The translations under genes and the position numbers were made by a program. Of a DNA stretch of 36,985 nt, positions 29,818 to 36,985 are shown piece by piece (positions within the stretch are counted from its first letter, which is position 1; every line of letters begins with the position of its first letter). The notes below the pieces were generated by a model. It was given only the letters and a program-made list of their open reading frames with translations. It searched no databases and was not told where the DNA came from. Origin of the DNA: Sphaerisporangium melleum. Lineage in GTDB: Bacteria; Actinomycetota; Actinomycetes; Streptosporangiales; Streptosporangiaceae. Where the stretch lies: the NCBI RefSeq assembly GCF_014646695.1, contig NZ_BMNT01000003.1:20926-57910 (forward strand). Direction: 5' to 3'.

Positions 29818-30347
29818 CACGGTGTGGCGCCGCCCCGGCTCCCCCTCCACCCGCCCTTTGAACGCCCGTACGCGACCTGCACTTCGCAGTTCCCGGCGGC
29901 CCGCGAGCGCAGCGGCACCCTCGCCGCGTTCGCCCGTGTGGCGGAGGACATCGACACACAAAGGCATCGCACTGGACGTGCGCCCCCACGAAGGCGCGCG
30001 CCGGCCGCAGGAGAACGGCGGCCGGCGCGGAGCCGCGCGATCGCGGGCCGGGGCGAATTCTGCGCACGCCGTATGGCGCTGATCGCGGGCGATCGCGGGC
30101 CGGTCGCCGCCCGCCTCGACAGCGGTCGCCCGATCAGCGTGGGCCTCCCCCCGAGCTGCGGCGGAGTCGTCCCAAGCCGTCCCCGCGATGCCTCCCGCAC
30201 AGGGCTCGGCGTCGTCCGTGCCGCTCCCGGCCTCGTCACGGGCGTCGGGGAGAAGTCGCGAAAAGTCCTGTGAATCGGTTTGAACCGGGTCCGTGGCGAC
30301 CGCGTACCTCCCCCCGTACGCACATGCAGAACGACATAGGAGGCCTG

Positions 30348-31538
30348 ATGCGGTCGCGCATCGTCACGCTCTGCGCTGCGGCACTCGTCCTGGGCATTAC
30401 CACCGGCACGATCCCGGCGCACGCTGAGTCCACGCAGTCCAAGGAGTCCACCAGGTCCACCACGCATACCAAGAACCGATTCGCCGATATCCCCCTGATC
30501 TCGGACCTGGCCGGCAAGGCGGACGTCACCGACGCGAAGGTGGTCAACCCCTGGGGCCTGGCGATGGGCAAGACACTGTGGGTCTCCAACGCGGGCACCG
30601 GCACGGCGACGGTGTACTCCGGCGGCGCCGGCCAGCTCACCAAGGAGAAGACCGAGGTCTCGATCCCCGGCGGCTCGCCGACCGGGCAGATCTTCAACGA
30701 CGCCGGCGAGGGCTTCGAGATCTCCAGCAAGGGCGTTTCCGCCCCCGCGTCGTTCATCTTCGCCAGCCCCAGCGGGGCCATCACCGCGTGGAACGCCGAG
30801 GTCAACCCGAACAGCGCGGTCATCGCGGCCTTCACCCGGCGCGCGGACTACAAGGGCCTCGCCCTGATGCCCACCAACAGGGGCCGCTTCCTGCTCGCCG
30901 CCGACTTCGCGCACAACCGGGTCGACGTGTTCGACGACGACTTCCGCCGGGTGCGCCTGGCGAAGTGGGCCTACCGCGACCCGGGTCTGCCGGAGGACTA
31001 CTCCGCCTTCAACGTCGAGATCGTGGGCAACGCCGTCTACGTCGCCTACGCCAAGCGTGACCCGGAGACCGGCAAGTCGATCGCGGGCCGCGGCTTCGGC
31101 TTCATCAGCCGCTTCTCCGCCTCGGGCCGGTTCGCCGGCCGTGTCGCCGCCCGCGGCGCCCTGAACGCGCCCTGGGCGATGATCAAGGCTCCCGCGAGCT
31201 TCGGCGCCTACGCCGGGGCACTGCTGGTCGGCAACTTCGGCGACGGCTGGATCAACGCCTACCGCAACGGCCGCTACCTCGGCCCGCTGCGCAAGTCCGA
31301 CGGCAAGGCGATCGCCATCGAGGGCCTGTGGGACCTGGAGCCGGGCAGCGCCGAGATCGGCGGCCAGAACGCCCTGTGGTACTCCGCCGGCATCCAGAAG
31401 GCCCAGCACGGCCTGATCGGTCTGATCATGCCGGCCGACGCCGCCGGCGCCGGCACTCCGCGGCCGAGCTCCTCCCCCACCGCCTCGGCCAGCCCGAGCG
31501 CCTCACCGACCTCCTCCTCCAACGGTTCCGGCTACTGA
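30348..31538 (+). CDS. Secreted TIGR03118-family protein
   Basis: The protein is 396 residues from the ATG at 30348, with AGGAGG 4 nt upstream. A signal peptide covers about residues 1-26 (ending PAHA). The body has the repeated beta-propeller-like pattern of TIGR03118: VNPWGLAMGKTLWVSNAGTGTATVY, PTGQIFN, FIFASPSGAITAWN, YKGLALMP, LLAADFAHNRVDVFDDDF, YVAYAKRD, LNAPWAM, GALLVGNFGDGWINAY and GLWDLEPG. The last ~30 residues are Ser/Pro/Thr-rich, perhaps a flexible or wall-associated tail. The family is of unknown function. It faces the esterase gene across a strong terminator. Confidence 0.85.
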   Translation: MRSRIVTLCAAALVLGITTGTIPAHAESTQSKESTRSTTHTKNRFADIPLISDLAGKADVTDAKVVNPWGLAMGKTLWVSNAGTGTATVYSGGAGQLTKEKTEVSIPGGSPTGQIFNDAGEGFEISSKGVSAPASFIFASPSGAITAWNAEVNPNSAVIAAFTRRADYKGLALMPTNRGRFLLAADFAHNRVDVFDDDFRRVRLAKWAYRDPGLPEDYSAFNVEIVGNAVYVAYAKRDPETGKSIAGRGFGFISRFSASGRFAGRVAARGALNAPWAMIKAPASFGAYAGALLVGNFGDGWINAYRNGRYLGPLRKSDGKAIAIEGLWDLEPGSAEIGGQNALWYSAGIQKAQHGLIGLIMPADAAGAGTPRPSSSPTASASPSASPTSSSNGSGY

Positions 31539-31653
31539 CGCGAAGGGGGTGATCGATCATCGGGACCTCACCTGACCGGGGTTCCGGAAAGCCAACAGAA
31601 AGGATGATCGACCGTCTTTCCTGAAGTTCACCACGACCCGCCCGAATGAGCGG

Positions 31654-31690
31654 AAGTCGGCTGCGGGGTGGCGCGCCCCGCAGCCGGCTT
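31654..31690. terminator. Strong hairpin between converging genes
   Basis: CGGCTGCGGGG (31658-31668) and CCCCGCAGCCG (31676-31686) pair perfectly over 11 bp around a 7-nt loop, extended by AAG/CTT beyond one mismatch. It lies between the TIGR03118 and esterase genes and probably terminates both. Confidence 0.75.
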
Positions 31691-31815
31691 TCGGTCGTTC
31701 GGACATCCCCGCCCCCTCGGCGGGGAGGTCCGGCCCGGCACGCCGTGCGCGCCGGGGTCCGATCCGTCTCGTGGCCCGGTAACGACCTGCCCCCCGGGCC
31801 ACGAGACATCGGCCG

Positions 31816-33156
31816 TCAGGCCACCGAGCAGTCGGCGCCGTTGAGCGTGAACGACGACGGCTTGGCGGTGTTGCCGGTGTGGGTGGCCTGGAAGCCGAAG
31901 TTCACCGAGGAGCCCGGCGCGATCGTGCCGTTGTAGCCGACGTTCCTGGCCGTGACCTGCCCGCTCGCCGGGGAGACGGTCGCGTTCCAGGCGTTGGTGA
32001 CCGTCTGCCCGCTCGGCAGGCCGAACGCCAGCGACCATCCGTTGATCGCGCTGGAGCCGGTGTTGGCGACGGTGACCGAAGTGGTGAACCCGTTGTTCCA
32101 CGACTGCATGGTGTAGGTGACCTGGCAGCCACCGGTCCCCGGAGTCGGGGTGGGGGTCGGAGTCGGCGTGGGAGTCGGCGTGGGAGTCGGCGTGGGAGTC
32201 GGAGTCGGGGTGGGCGTGGGGGTCGGTGACGGCGCGGTGCCGTCCAGGCCGAAGAAGCGGATGGCCTCGGCGGCCATGCCGCCCTGCGGCAGGCTGTGCC
32301 CGACACCCTGGATGCTGACCGCCTCGACCGGGGCCTGACCTGTGGCGTTACCGTAGCGGGTGCGGGTCCAGCTGGACTGCGGGCGGTCGGTGAAAACCGG
32401 CGTTTGGCTCAGCCCGTGGACGTTGGTCCACTGTTTGATCGCCTCCTGGAAGTTCGGGTAGCGCAGCGTGGCGTCCTCGGTGCCGTGCCACAGCTGCATC
32501 CGCGGCCGGGCGCCGGTGTAGCCCGGGTAGGCCGCGCGCACCAGGTCGCCCCACTGCTGCGGGGTCTTGGTGATCTGGCCGTTGGCGCAGGCGCTGTTCC
32601 AGCTCGACCCGTCGGTGGTGGCGAAGCAGCCGAACGGCACGCCCATGAACGCCGCCCCGGCCTTGAAGACGTCCGGATAGTCGCCGAGCAGCACGTTGGT
32701 CATCATGCCGCCCGAGGACGCGCCGGTGACGAACACCCGGTCGGGGTCGGTGTTGTAGCGCTGCTGCACGTACCTGACCATGGACACGATGCCCACCGGG
32801 TCGCTGCCGCCGTCGTGCCGGAGCGCCTGGGGCGAGGAGACGTCGAAGCAGCTCCCGCTCCTGGTCGCCGAGGGGTAGATGACGATGTAGCCGTACCGGT
32901 CGGCCAGGGAGGCGAACTCCGTCCCTGAGTAGAACGCCGGGCCTGAGCCCGTGCAGTAGTGCACGGCGACCAGGATGGGCGGCCGGGACGCCACCCGGTC
33001 CGGGACGTACAGGTGCATCCGCAGGTTGCTGGGGTTGGTGCCGAAGTTGGTGACCTCGGTGAGCGAGGCCGGTGACGCCGGGGACGCCGTGACGAACCCG
33101 GCGACGACGAGCGCCGCGGCCGTCGCGACGGCGCCCAGCAGTGTTCTCATCCTCAT
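31816..33156 (-). CDS. Secreted CE1/PHB-depolymerase-type esterase with CBM2 module
   Basis: The protein is 446 residues from the ATG at 33156, with AGGA 6 nt upstream; longer in-frame extensions are rejected because the signal peptide starts here (about residues 1-30). Residues ~35-305 are an alpha/beta hydrolase of the PHB-depolymerase/CE1 group: ILVAVHYCTGSG, nucleophile Ser147 in GASSGGMMTN, Asp228 in WHGTEDATLRYP, and His287 in VGHSLPQGG. A Pro-Thr linker (about 309-340) joins a C-terminal CBM2 domain (from Cys344: CQVTYTMQSWNNGF, INGWSLAFGLPSGQTV, ending in a second Cys). The enzyme probably deacetylates or deferuloylates xylan at the cell exterior while held on cellulose; acetylxylan esterase is the most likely identity, feruloyl esterase possible. 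Confidence 0.9.
   Translation of the reverse strand: MRMRTLLGAVATAAALVVAGFVTASPASPASLTEVTNFGTNPSNLRMHLYVPDRVASRPPILVAVHYCTGSGPAFYSGTEFASLADRYGYIVIYPSATRSGSCFDVSSPQALRHDGGSDPVGIVSMVRYVQQRYNTDPDRVFVTGASSGGMMTNVLLGDYPDVFKAGAAFMGVPFGCFATTDGSSWNSACANGQITKTPQQWGDLVRAAYPGYTGARPRMQLWHGTEDATLRYPNFQEAIKQWTNVHGLSQTPVFTDRPQSSWTRTRYGNATGQAPVEAVSIQGVGHSLPQGGMAAEAIRFFGLDGTAPSPTPTPTPTPTPTPTPTPTPTPTPTPTPTPGTGGCQVTYTMQSWNNGFTTSVTVANTGSSAINGWSLAFGLPSGQTVTNAWNATVSPASGQVTARNVGYNGTIAPGSSVNFGFQATHTGNTAKPSSFTLNGADCSVA
32159..32194. repeat. 12-bp tandem repeat in the Pro-Thr linker
   Basis: GGAGTCGGCGTG occurs three times head to tail within a longer run of related hexamers that encode the Pro-Thr linker of the esterase on the other strand. 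The linker length probably varies between strains. Confidence 0.8.
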
Positions 33157-33515
33157 TGGTGGTCCTGTTCTCCGGCCCGTGGCAGGCAGCGCGGGCGGCT
33201 TCCCGAAACGTTCCGGAGTATCGATCGGAATGTTTCTAGAAGACAAGGCACCAGGTCGGGCCATTGCCGGACCCTCGCGCCGACCAGCGTCTCCACCGGC
33301 GAGGCCGGCCCGGCAGGCCACGGATCGGTGAAACTTTCCACCACCACGGCCGCGAAGGGCCGCTCGGACGGCCCCCCCTTTCCCCCACCCCCTACCGGTC
33401 CGGCAGCATGGCGGCACGCTTTAAGTGATGATTCATAGGTGTACGGCCGCGGGGGCCGACGGAGCCGCTCGGGGGAGTTCCCGGGAGACCTGCCGGGGGA
33501 CAAGGAGGGTCGCCG
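33157..33515. other. Divergent region between esterase and AfsR-type regulator
   Basis: The 359-bp gap holds the promoters of both genes and the inverted repeat at 33205-33236. Near the right end a less GC-rich patch (about 33410-33450) may carry the regulator's promoter. I see no gene in it. Confidence 0.5.
33205..33236. promoter_or_regulatory. Inverted repeat GAAACGTTCCG / CGGAATGTTTC upstream of the esterase
   Basis: Two 11-bp arms with one mismatch flank 10 bp, 48 bp before the esterase start codon. Each arm contains a LacI-like decamer with a central CG or TG (GAAACGTTCC, GGAATGTTTC). Such sites control xylan-degradation genes in several actinomycetes; here the link is inferred from motif and gene function. 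Confidence 0.5.
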
Positions 33516-36500
33516 ATGGAGTTTCAGGTGCTGGGCCCGCTCACCGTCACCCGGGAGGGCCGGCCAGTGCCCATCGGCACCGCGTACAAACCGCGCCTCC
33601 TGCTCGCCGTCCTCCTGGCGGCCGAGAGCGGCCGGGTCGTGCCCACCGAGTGGCTGATCGACGCGCTCTGGGCGGACGGCCCGCCCCCTTCCGCCCGGCG
33701 CAACATCCAGCTCTACGTGCACCGGCTGCGCGGCGCGCTCGGCCCCGACCGGATCATCCGGACGCCGGACGGATACCGGATCGTCACCGGCGACGGCCTC
33801 GACTCGGCGCGGTTCCGGCGGCTGTCCGCCGAGGGACGCCGGGCGATGGACCGCGACGACCCGCCACCGGCCGCCCGGCTGCTGCGCCAGGCCCTGGATC
33901 TGTGGCGCGGCCCGGCCTTCGCCGAGTTCTCCGAATGCGAGGGGGTCACCGGCGAGGCCGAGCAGCTGGAGCAGTTACGGCTGGTCACCCACGAACGCTG
34001 GGCCGAGGCCGAGCTGCGGCTGGGCAGGCACCACGAGCTGATCCCGGTGCTGACCCGCCTGGTGCGCGAGGCCCCCTACCGTGAAGGGCTGCGCGCGCAC
34101 CTGATGACCGCGCTCGACCGCGGCGGCCGCCAGGCCGAGGCCCTGGAACTGTTCCGGCGGACGCGCACGCTGCTGCGCGAGCAACTCGGCATCGAGCCCG
34201 GGCCGGCGCTTCAGCGGGTACACGAGGCCATCCTGCGCGGCGGCGACGGCACCGCGCCCGCGCAGCCCACGCGGCTCGCACCACCCCTGAGATCCCCCGC
34301 ACGGCCCGAGCCCGCGGCGGTGACCTCCACTCCGTTCGCGGCGCTGCCCGCTCCCCGGGAGCTGCCCTCGGACGTCGCGGGTTTCACCGGCCGGCAGGAC
34401 GCACTCGACGCGCTCGACGCCCTGCTGCGCGAAGGATCGGGCGCGAACCGCATCATCGCGATCACCGGCACCGGAGGGGTCGGCAAGACGGCCCTCGCGG
34501 TGCGGTGGGCGCACCGTGCCGCCGCGCGCTTCCCCGACGGCCAGCTCTACCTCAACCTGCGCGGATACTCCGCCGCGACGCCGGTACGCCCCATGGACGC
34601 GCTCGCGGGGTTCCTGCGGGCCCTCGGCATGCCGCCCGAGCAGGTGCCCCTCGATGTCGCGGAGGCGGCCGCGAGGTACCGCTCGCTGACGGCCGGGCGG
34701 CGCGTGCTGGTTTTGCTGGACAACGCCGACTCCGCCGAGCAGGTACGCCCGCTGATCCCCGGCCACTCCGGCTGCCTGGTGCTGGTCACCAGCCGCGACC
34801 GGCTGACCGGGCTGGTGGCCCGCGAGGGCGCCCGCCGGGTTCCGCTGGACGTGCTGGCCCCCGACGAGGCCACGGCGCTGATCGGGCATCTGGTCGGCAC
34901 CGGCCGCGTCGCCGCCGAGCCCGCGGCCGTCGCCCGGCTGGCCCGCGTCTGCGGCCACCTCCCCCTCGCGTTGCGCATCGCCGCCGCGCACCTGCTGGAC
35001 CGGCCGCGGCAGCCGATCGAGGAGTACGTCGCCGAACTCGGCGCCGGCAACCCGGTCACCGCCCTGACCGTCGAGGGCGACGAGGAGACCGCCGTCCACA
35101 CCGCCTTCGACCTGTCGTACCGCACCCTCCCCGGCCCGGTGCGTGCGATGTTCCGGCGCCTCGGGCTGGTCGCCTGCCCCGACCTCACCCCCGCGGCGGC
35201 GGCCGTCCTGGCCGGGGTGCCCGAGCCCGAGGCCGCCGCGGCACTGGACCGGCTCGCCGGCATCCACCTGGTGGAACAGCACAAGCCCGGGCGGTTCGCC
35301 CTGCACGACCTGCTGCGCCGGTACGCCGCCGACCTCTCCGCCGCCGAGGACCCTCCGGAAGATCGGCGAGCGGCGGTGGACAGGCTGCTCACCTGGTACC
35401 TGTCCACGATCGATGGCGCGGCGCGGGCGCTGTATCCGGACATGCTGCTGCTCCCCGCGCCGGAGGGCGTCCTCGCGAACCCGGTGCCGGCGCCGCCCGC
35501 TCCGGCGGCCATGGCGTGGCTGGAGGCCGAGCGGCACAACGTGAACGCGGCCGTCCGCCACGCCCTGCGTCACGGCTTCCGGCCGCTGGCCTGGCTCATG
35601 GCCGACCGCATCCGCGGCTACCACAACCTGTCGCGGAACATGGTCGACTGGATCGCCACCGCCCGCACCGCGCTGACCGCCGCCCGGTTCGAGGGTGATC
35701 GGCGGGCCATGGCCTCCGCCTTCCTCAACCTCGCCCACGTCAACTACTGCCTCGCCCGTTACGCACGGTCGATCGCCTACCTGGGCAGGGCGATCACCCT
35801 GTGCGCCGAGACCGGGTGGGCCGAGGGCGAGGCGAGCGCACTGAGCAACCTGGGCACGACCCTGATGTTCGTCGGCCGGCCCGAAGAGGCGACCGGTCAC
35901 CTGCACAAGGCGCTCCGGCTGCACGATCGCCTCGGATCGCGGCAGGGCCGTGCCAAGGTCGTGAACAATCTCGCCAACGCCTGCCGGCAGTCCGGCAGGC
36001 TCCGCGAAGGGCTGGTCTGGGCCGAGCAGGCGCTGGCGCTCATCCGGGAGAACGACCGGGCGCCCAGAGCCGAGGCCGTGGCCATCGCGACCCTGGGCGA
36101 ACTGCACCACGTGCTGGGCGACCTCACCGCCGCCGCCGGCCACCTGACCACCGCCCTCGCCCGCCATCAGGAGCTGGGCGACCGCTACCTGGAGGCGAAC
36201 TCGCTGGCGTGGCTGGCCCTGGTGCACCGCGACGCCGGCCGCCCGGAGCAGGCCCGCGAGGTCGCGGAGGAGGCGTTGAGCCTGGCCACCGACATCGGCG
36301 ACCGGTACACCGAGGTGCAGGCGCTGAACACGCTCGCCTCCCTCCGGGCGCGGGCCGGCGACCCCGCCGAGGCACTCCGCCTGCACGGGAGGGCGCTCGC
36401 CACCGCCGAGGAGATCAACTCACCCGGCCAGGTGATCGAGGCATCGATCGGGCTGAGCGATGCCTACCAGCACGCCGGCGAGCACGTCACCGCCGTCGAC

Positions 36501-36878
36501 TTCGCCGAGCAGGCGGTGAAGCAGGCGAGCACCTCGGGCTTCCTCGTCCTGGAGGGGCAGGCGCTCACCGCACTGGCCCGCGCGCAGCACGGCCTCGGCC
36601 GCCTGGCAGAGGCGGCCGCGCACGGCAGGCGCGCCCTCGACGTGCACCGCAGGACCGGGCACCGCATCGGCGAGGCACGCACGCTCGCCCTGCTCGCGCT
36701 CATCGCCCGCGACGGTGGCGACTCCTCGACCGGCCGTCGCCTGGAACGCCTGTCCGCCGACCTCTACGCCGCCGCCGGCGCGTCCCCGCCCCCGGCCCGC
36801 GCGCCCCATCTCGAACTCTCCGACTCCACCGGCACGTCCCCGCCGGCCGATGGAGAACTCCCCGATCCCACCGGCTGA
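33516..36878 (+). CDS. AfsR/SARP-family regulator (BTAD, NB-ARC, TPR)
   Basis: The protein is 1120 residues from the ATG at 33516, with GGAGGG 6 nt upstream. In order: an OmpR-type winged helix (about 1-90; VLGPLTVTREGRPVPIG, RRNIQLYVHRLRGALG), a bacterial transcriptional activation domain (about 98-245), a Pro/Ala-rich linker, and an NB-ARC ATPase (P-loop GTGGVGKT at 318-325, Walker B RVLVLLDNAD near 396-405). About fifteen TPR-like segments follow (about 700-1080). Such large AfsR-like proteins are global or pathway activators of secondary metabolism. Codon 154 is TTA, suggesting bldA control. No biosynthetic genes are in view, so its targets are unknown. Confidence 0.93.
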   Translation: MEFQVLGPLTVTREGRPVPIGTAYKPRLLLAVLLAAESGRVVPTEWLIDALWADGPPPSARRNIQLYVHRLRGALGPDRIIRTPDGYRIVTGDGLDSARFRRLSAEGRRAMDRDDPPPAARLLRQALDLWRGPAFAEFSECEGVTGEAEQLEQLRLVTHERWAEAELRLGRHHELIPVLTRLVREAPYREGLRAHLMTALDRGGRQAEALELFRRTRTLLREQLGIEPGPALQRVHEAILRGGDGTAPAQPTRLAPPLRSPARPEPAAVTSTPFAALPAPRELPSDVAGFTGRQDALDALDALLREGSGANRIIAITGTGGVGKTALAVRWAHRAAARFPDGQLYLNLRGYSAATPVRPMDALAGFLRALGMPPEQVPLDVAEAAARYRSLTAGRRVLVLLDNADSAEQVRPLIPGHSGCLVLVTSRDRLTGLVAREGARRVPLDVLAPDEATALIGHLVGTGRVAAEPAAVARLARVCGHLPLALRIAAAHLLDRPRQPIEEYVAELGAGNPVTALTVEGDEETAVHTAFDLSYRTLPGPVRAMFRRLGLVACPDLTPAAAAVLAGVPEPEAAAALDRLAGIHLVEQHKPGRFALHDLLRRYAADLSAAEDPPEDRRAAVDRLLTWYLSTIDGAARALYPDMLLLPAPEGVLANPVPAPPAPAAMAWLEAERHNVNAAVRHALRHGFRPLAWLMADRIRGYHNLSRNMVDWIATARTALTAARFEGDRRAMASAFLNLAHVNYCLARYARSIAYLGRAITLCAETGWAEGEASALSNLGTTLMFVGRPEEATGHLHKALRLHDRLGSRQGRAKVVNNLANACRQSGRLREGLVWAEQALALIRENDRAPRAEAVAIATLGELHHVLGDLTAAAGHLTTALARHQELGDRYLEANSLAWLALVHRDAGRPEQAREVAEEALSLATDIGDRYTEVQALNTLASLRARAGDPAEALRLHGRALATAEEINSPGQVIEASIGLSDAYQHAGEHVTAVDFAEQAVKQASTSGFLVLEGQALTALARAQHGLGRLAEAAAHGRRALDVHRRTGHRIGEARTLALLALIARDGGDSSTGRRLERLSADLYAAAGASPPPARAPHLELSDSTGTSPPADGELPDPTG

Positions 36879-36944
36879 CCCCCCGCTCCGGCCCCCGCCG
36901 GCCCGGACCGCGACGATCTCGGCAGGCCGGCCCGGCAGGGGCGC

Positions 36945-36975
36945 GGTCGCGCCGCCGCCCCCAGACGGCGCGACC
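36945..36975. terminator. 10-bp hairpin after the AfsR-type gene
   Basis: GGTCGCGCCG and CGGCGCGACC pair perfectly around an 11-nt loop, 66 nt after the regulator's stop codon. It probably terminates that transcript, or one arriving from beyond the window edge. Confidence 0.55.
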
Positions 36976-36985
36976 CCACTCCCCC

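Larger units (their letters stand above)
29550..30347. other. Long intergenic region upstream of arabinofuranosidase and TIGR03118-type genes
   Basis: The ~800-bp gap holds the arabinofuranosidase promoter and two LacI-type sites. It is relatively AT-rich at 29620-29830. Around 30038-30102 the motif GCGATCGCGGGC recurs in close copies. Open frames on both strands exist, but none has a good start signal or family signature, so I report no gene. Confidence 0.5.

Noticed and set aside
29824-30273. Forward 149-codon frame in the long gap before the TIGR03118 gene
   Set aside because: No start signal or recognisable domain; Arg/Pro/Ala-rich composition; the region is better explained as non-coding control DNA.
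32100-32240. Dense GTCGGN repeat that might suggest a CRISPR or regulatory repeat array
   Set aside because: It encodes the Pro-Thr linker of the secreted esterase and has no unique spacers.

Overview
The window is very GC-rich DNA with dense coding and GTG/ATG starts behind GGAGG-type ribosome binding sites. Several families are hallmarks of mycelial actinobacteria: XRE/DUF397 pairs, DUF574 methyltransferases, an AfsR/SARP regulator, a membrane NACHT protein, and rare TTA codons. I read it as a chromosomal piece of a Streptomyces-like or Streptosporangiales-like actinomycete; the genus cannot be fixed from the sequence alone. No rRNA, convincing tRNA, CRISPR array, insertion sequence or phage module was seen.

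Positions 1-8836 hold metabolic and regulatory genes: a truncated RpiR regulator divergent from a histidine/aromatic ammonia-lyase homologue with an abnormal MIO motif, an APH-type phosphotransferase, a DUF72 protein, a membrane NACHT NTPase, and a polysaccharide deacetylase divergent from an AraC regulator. Positions 9005-14706 are a WhiJ/AbaA-like signalling island. It has an RsbW-type ATPase, an XRE regulator and three tandem DUF397 genes that carry relics of the regulator's C-terminus in front of copies 2 and 3. A chloramphenicol-type MFS pump with a possible leader peptide follows, then a second XRE/DUF397 pair in reversed order. Positions 15254-20728 hold a DUF574 methyltransferase, a Bcr/CflA-type MFS pump, a zinc-knuckle membrane protein, a degenerate CbiX-like protein and a GCS2-family ligase.

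Positions 20922-29549 look like a sugar or sugar-acid utilisation region. It contains an unrecognised conserved-looking protein, an IlvD/Edd dehydratase, a GntR/FadR regulator, a translationally coupled DHDPS-family/RraA-family pair and a GH51 alpha-L-arabinofuranosidase. A secreted protein and a second DUF574 methyltransferase are interspersed. TGATATAYCA-type palindromes sit in front of both the dehydratase and the DHDPS-family gene, with a weaker version at the regulator's own start, suggesting one GntR regulon. The arabinofuranosidase promoter instead carries LacI-type sites. A non-phosphorylative L-arabinose (or related sugar-acid) pathway is the simplest reading, but it is inferred.

Positions 30348-36878 hold a secreted TIGR03118-type protein, a secreted CE1/PHB-depolymerase-type esterase with a Pro-Thr linker and a cellulose-binding CBM2 module, and a large AfsR-type regulator with a TTA codon. 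With the arabinofuranosidase, the esterase suggests plant cell-wall degradation. The signals I consider most worth following are the altered MIO motif, the DUF397 array with fossil regulator tails, the shared operator linking the sugar-acid genes, the unrecognised protein at 20922-22043, and the possible leader of the MFS pump.
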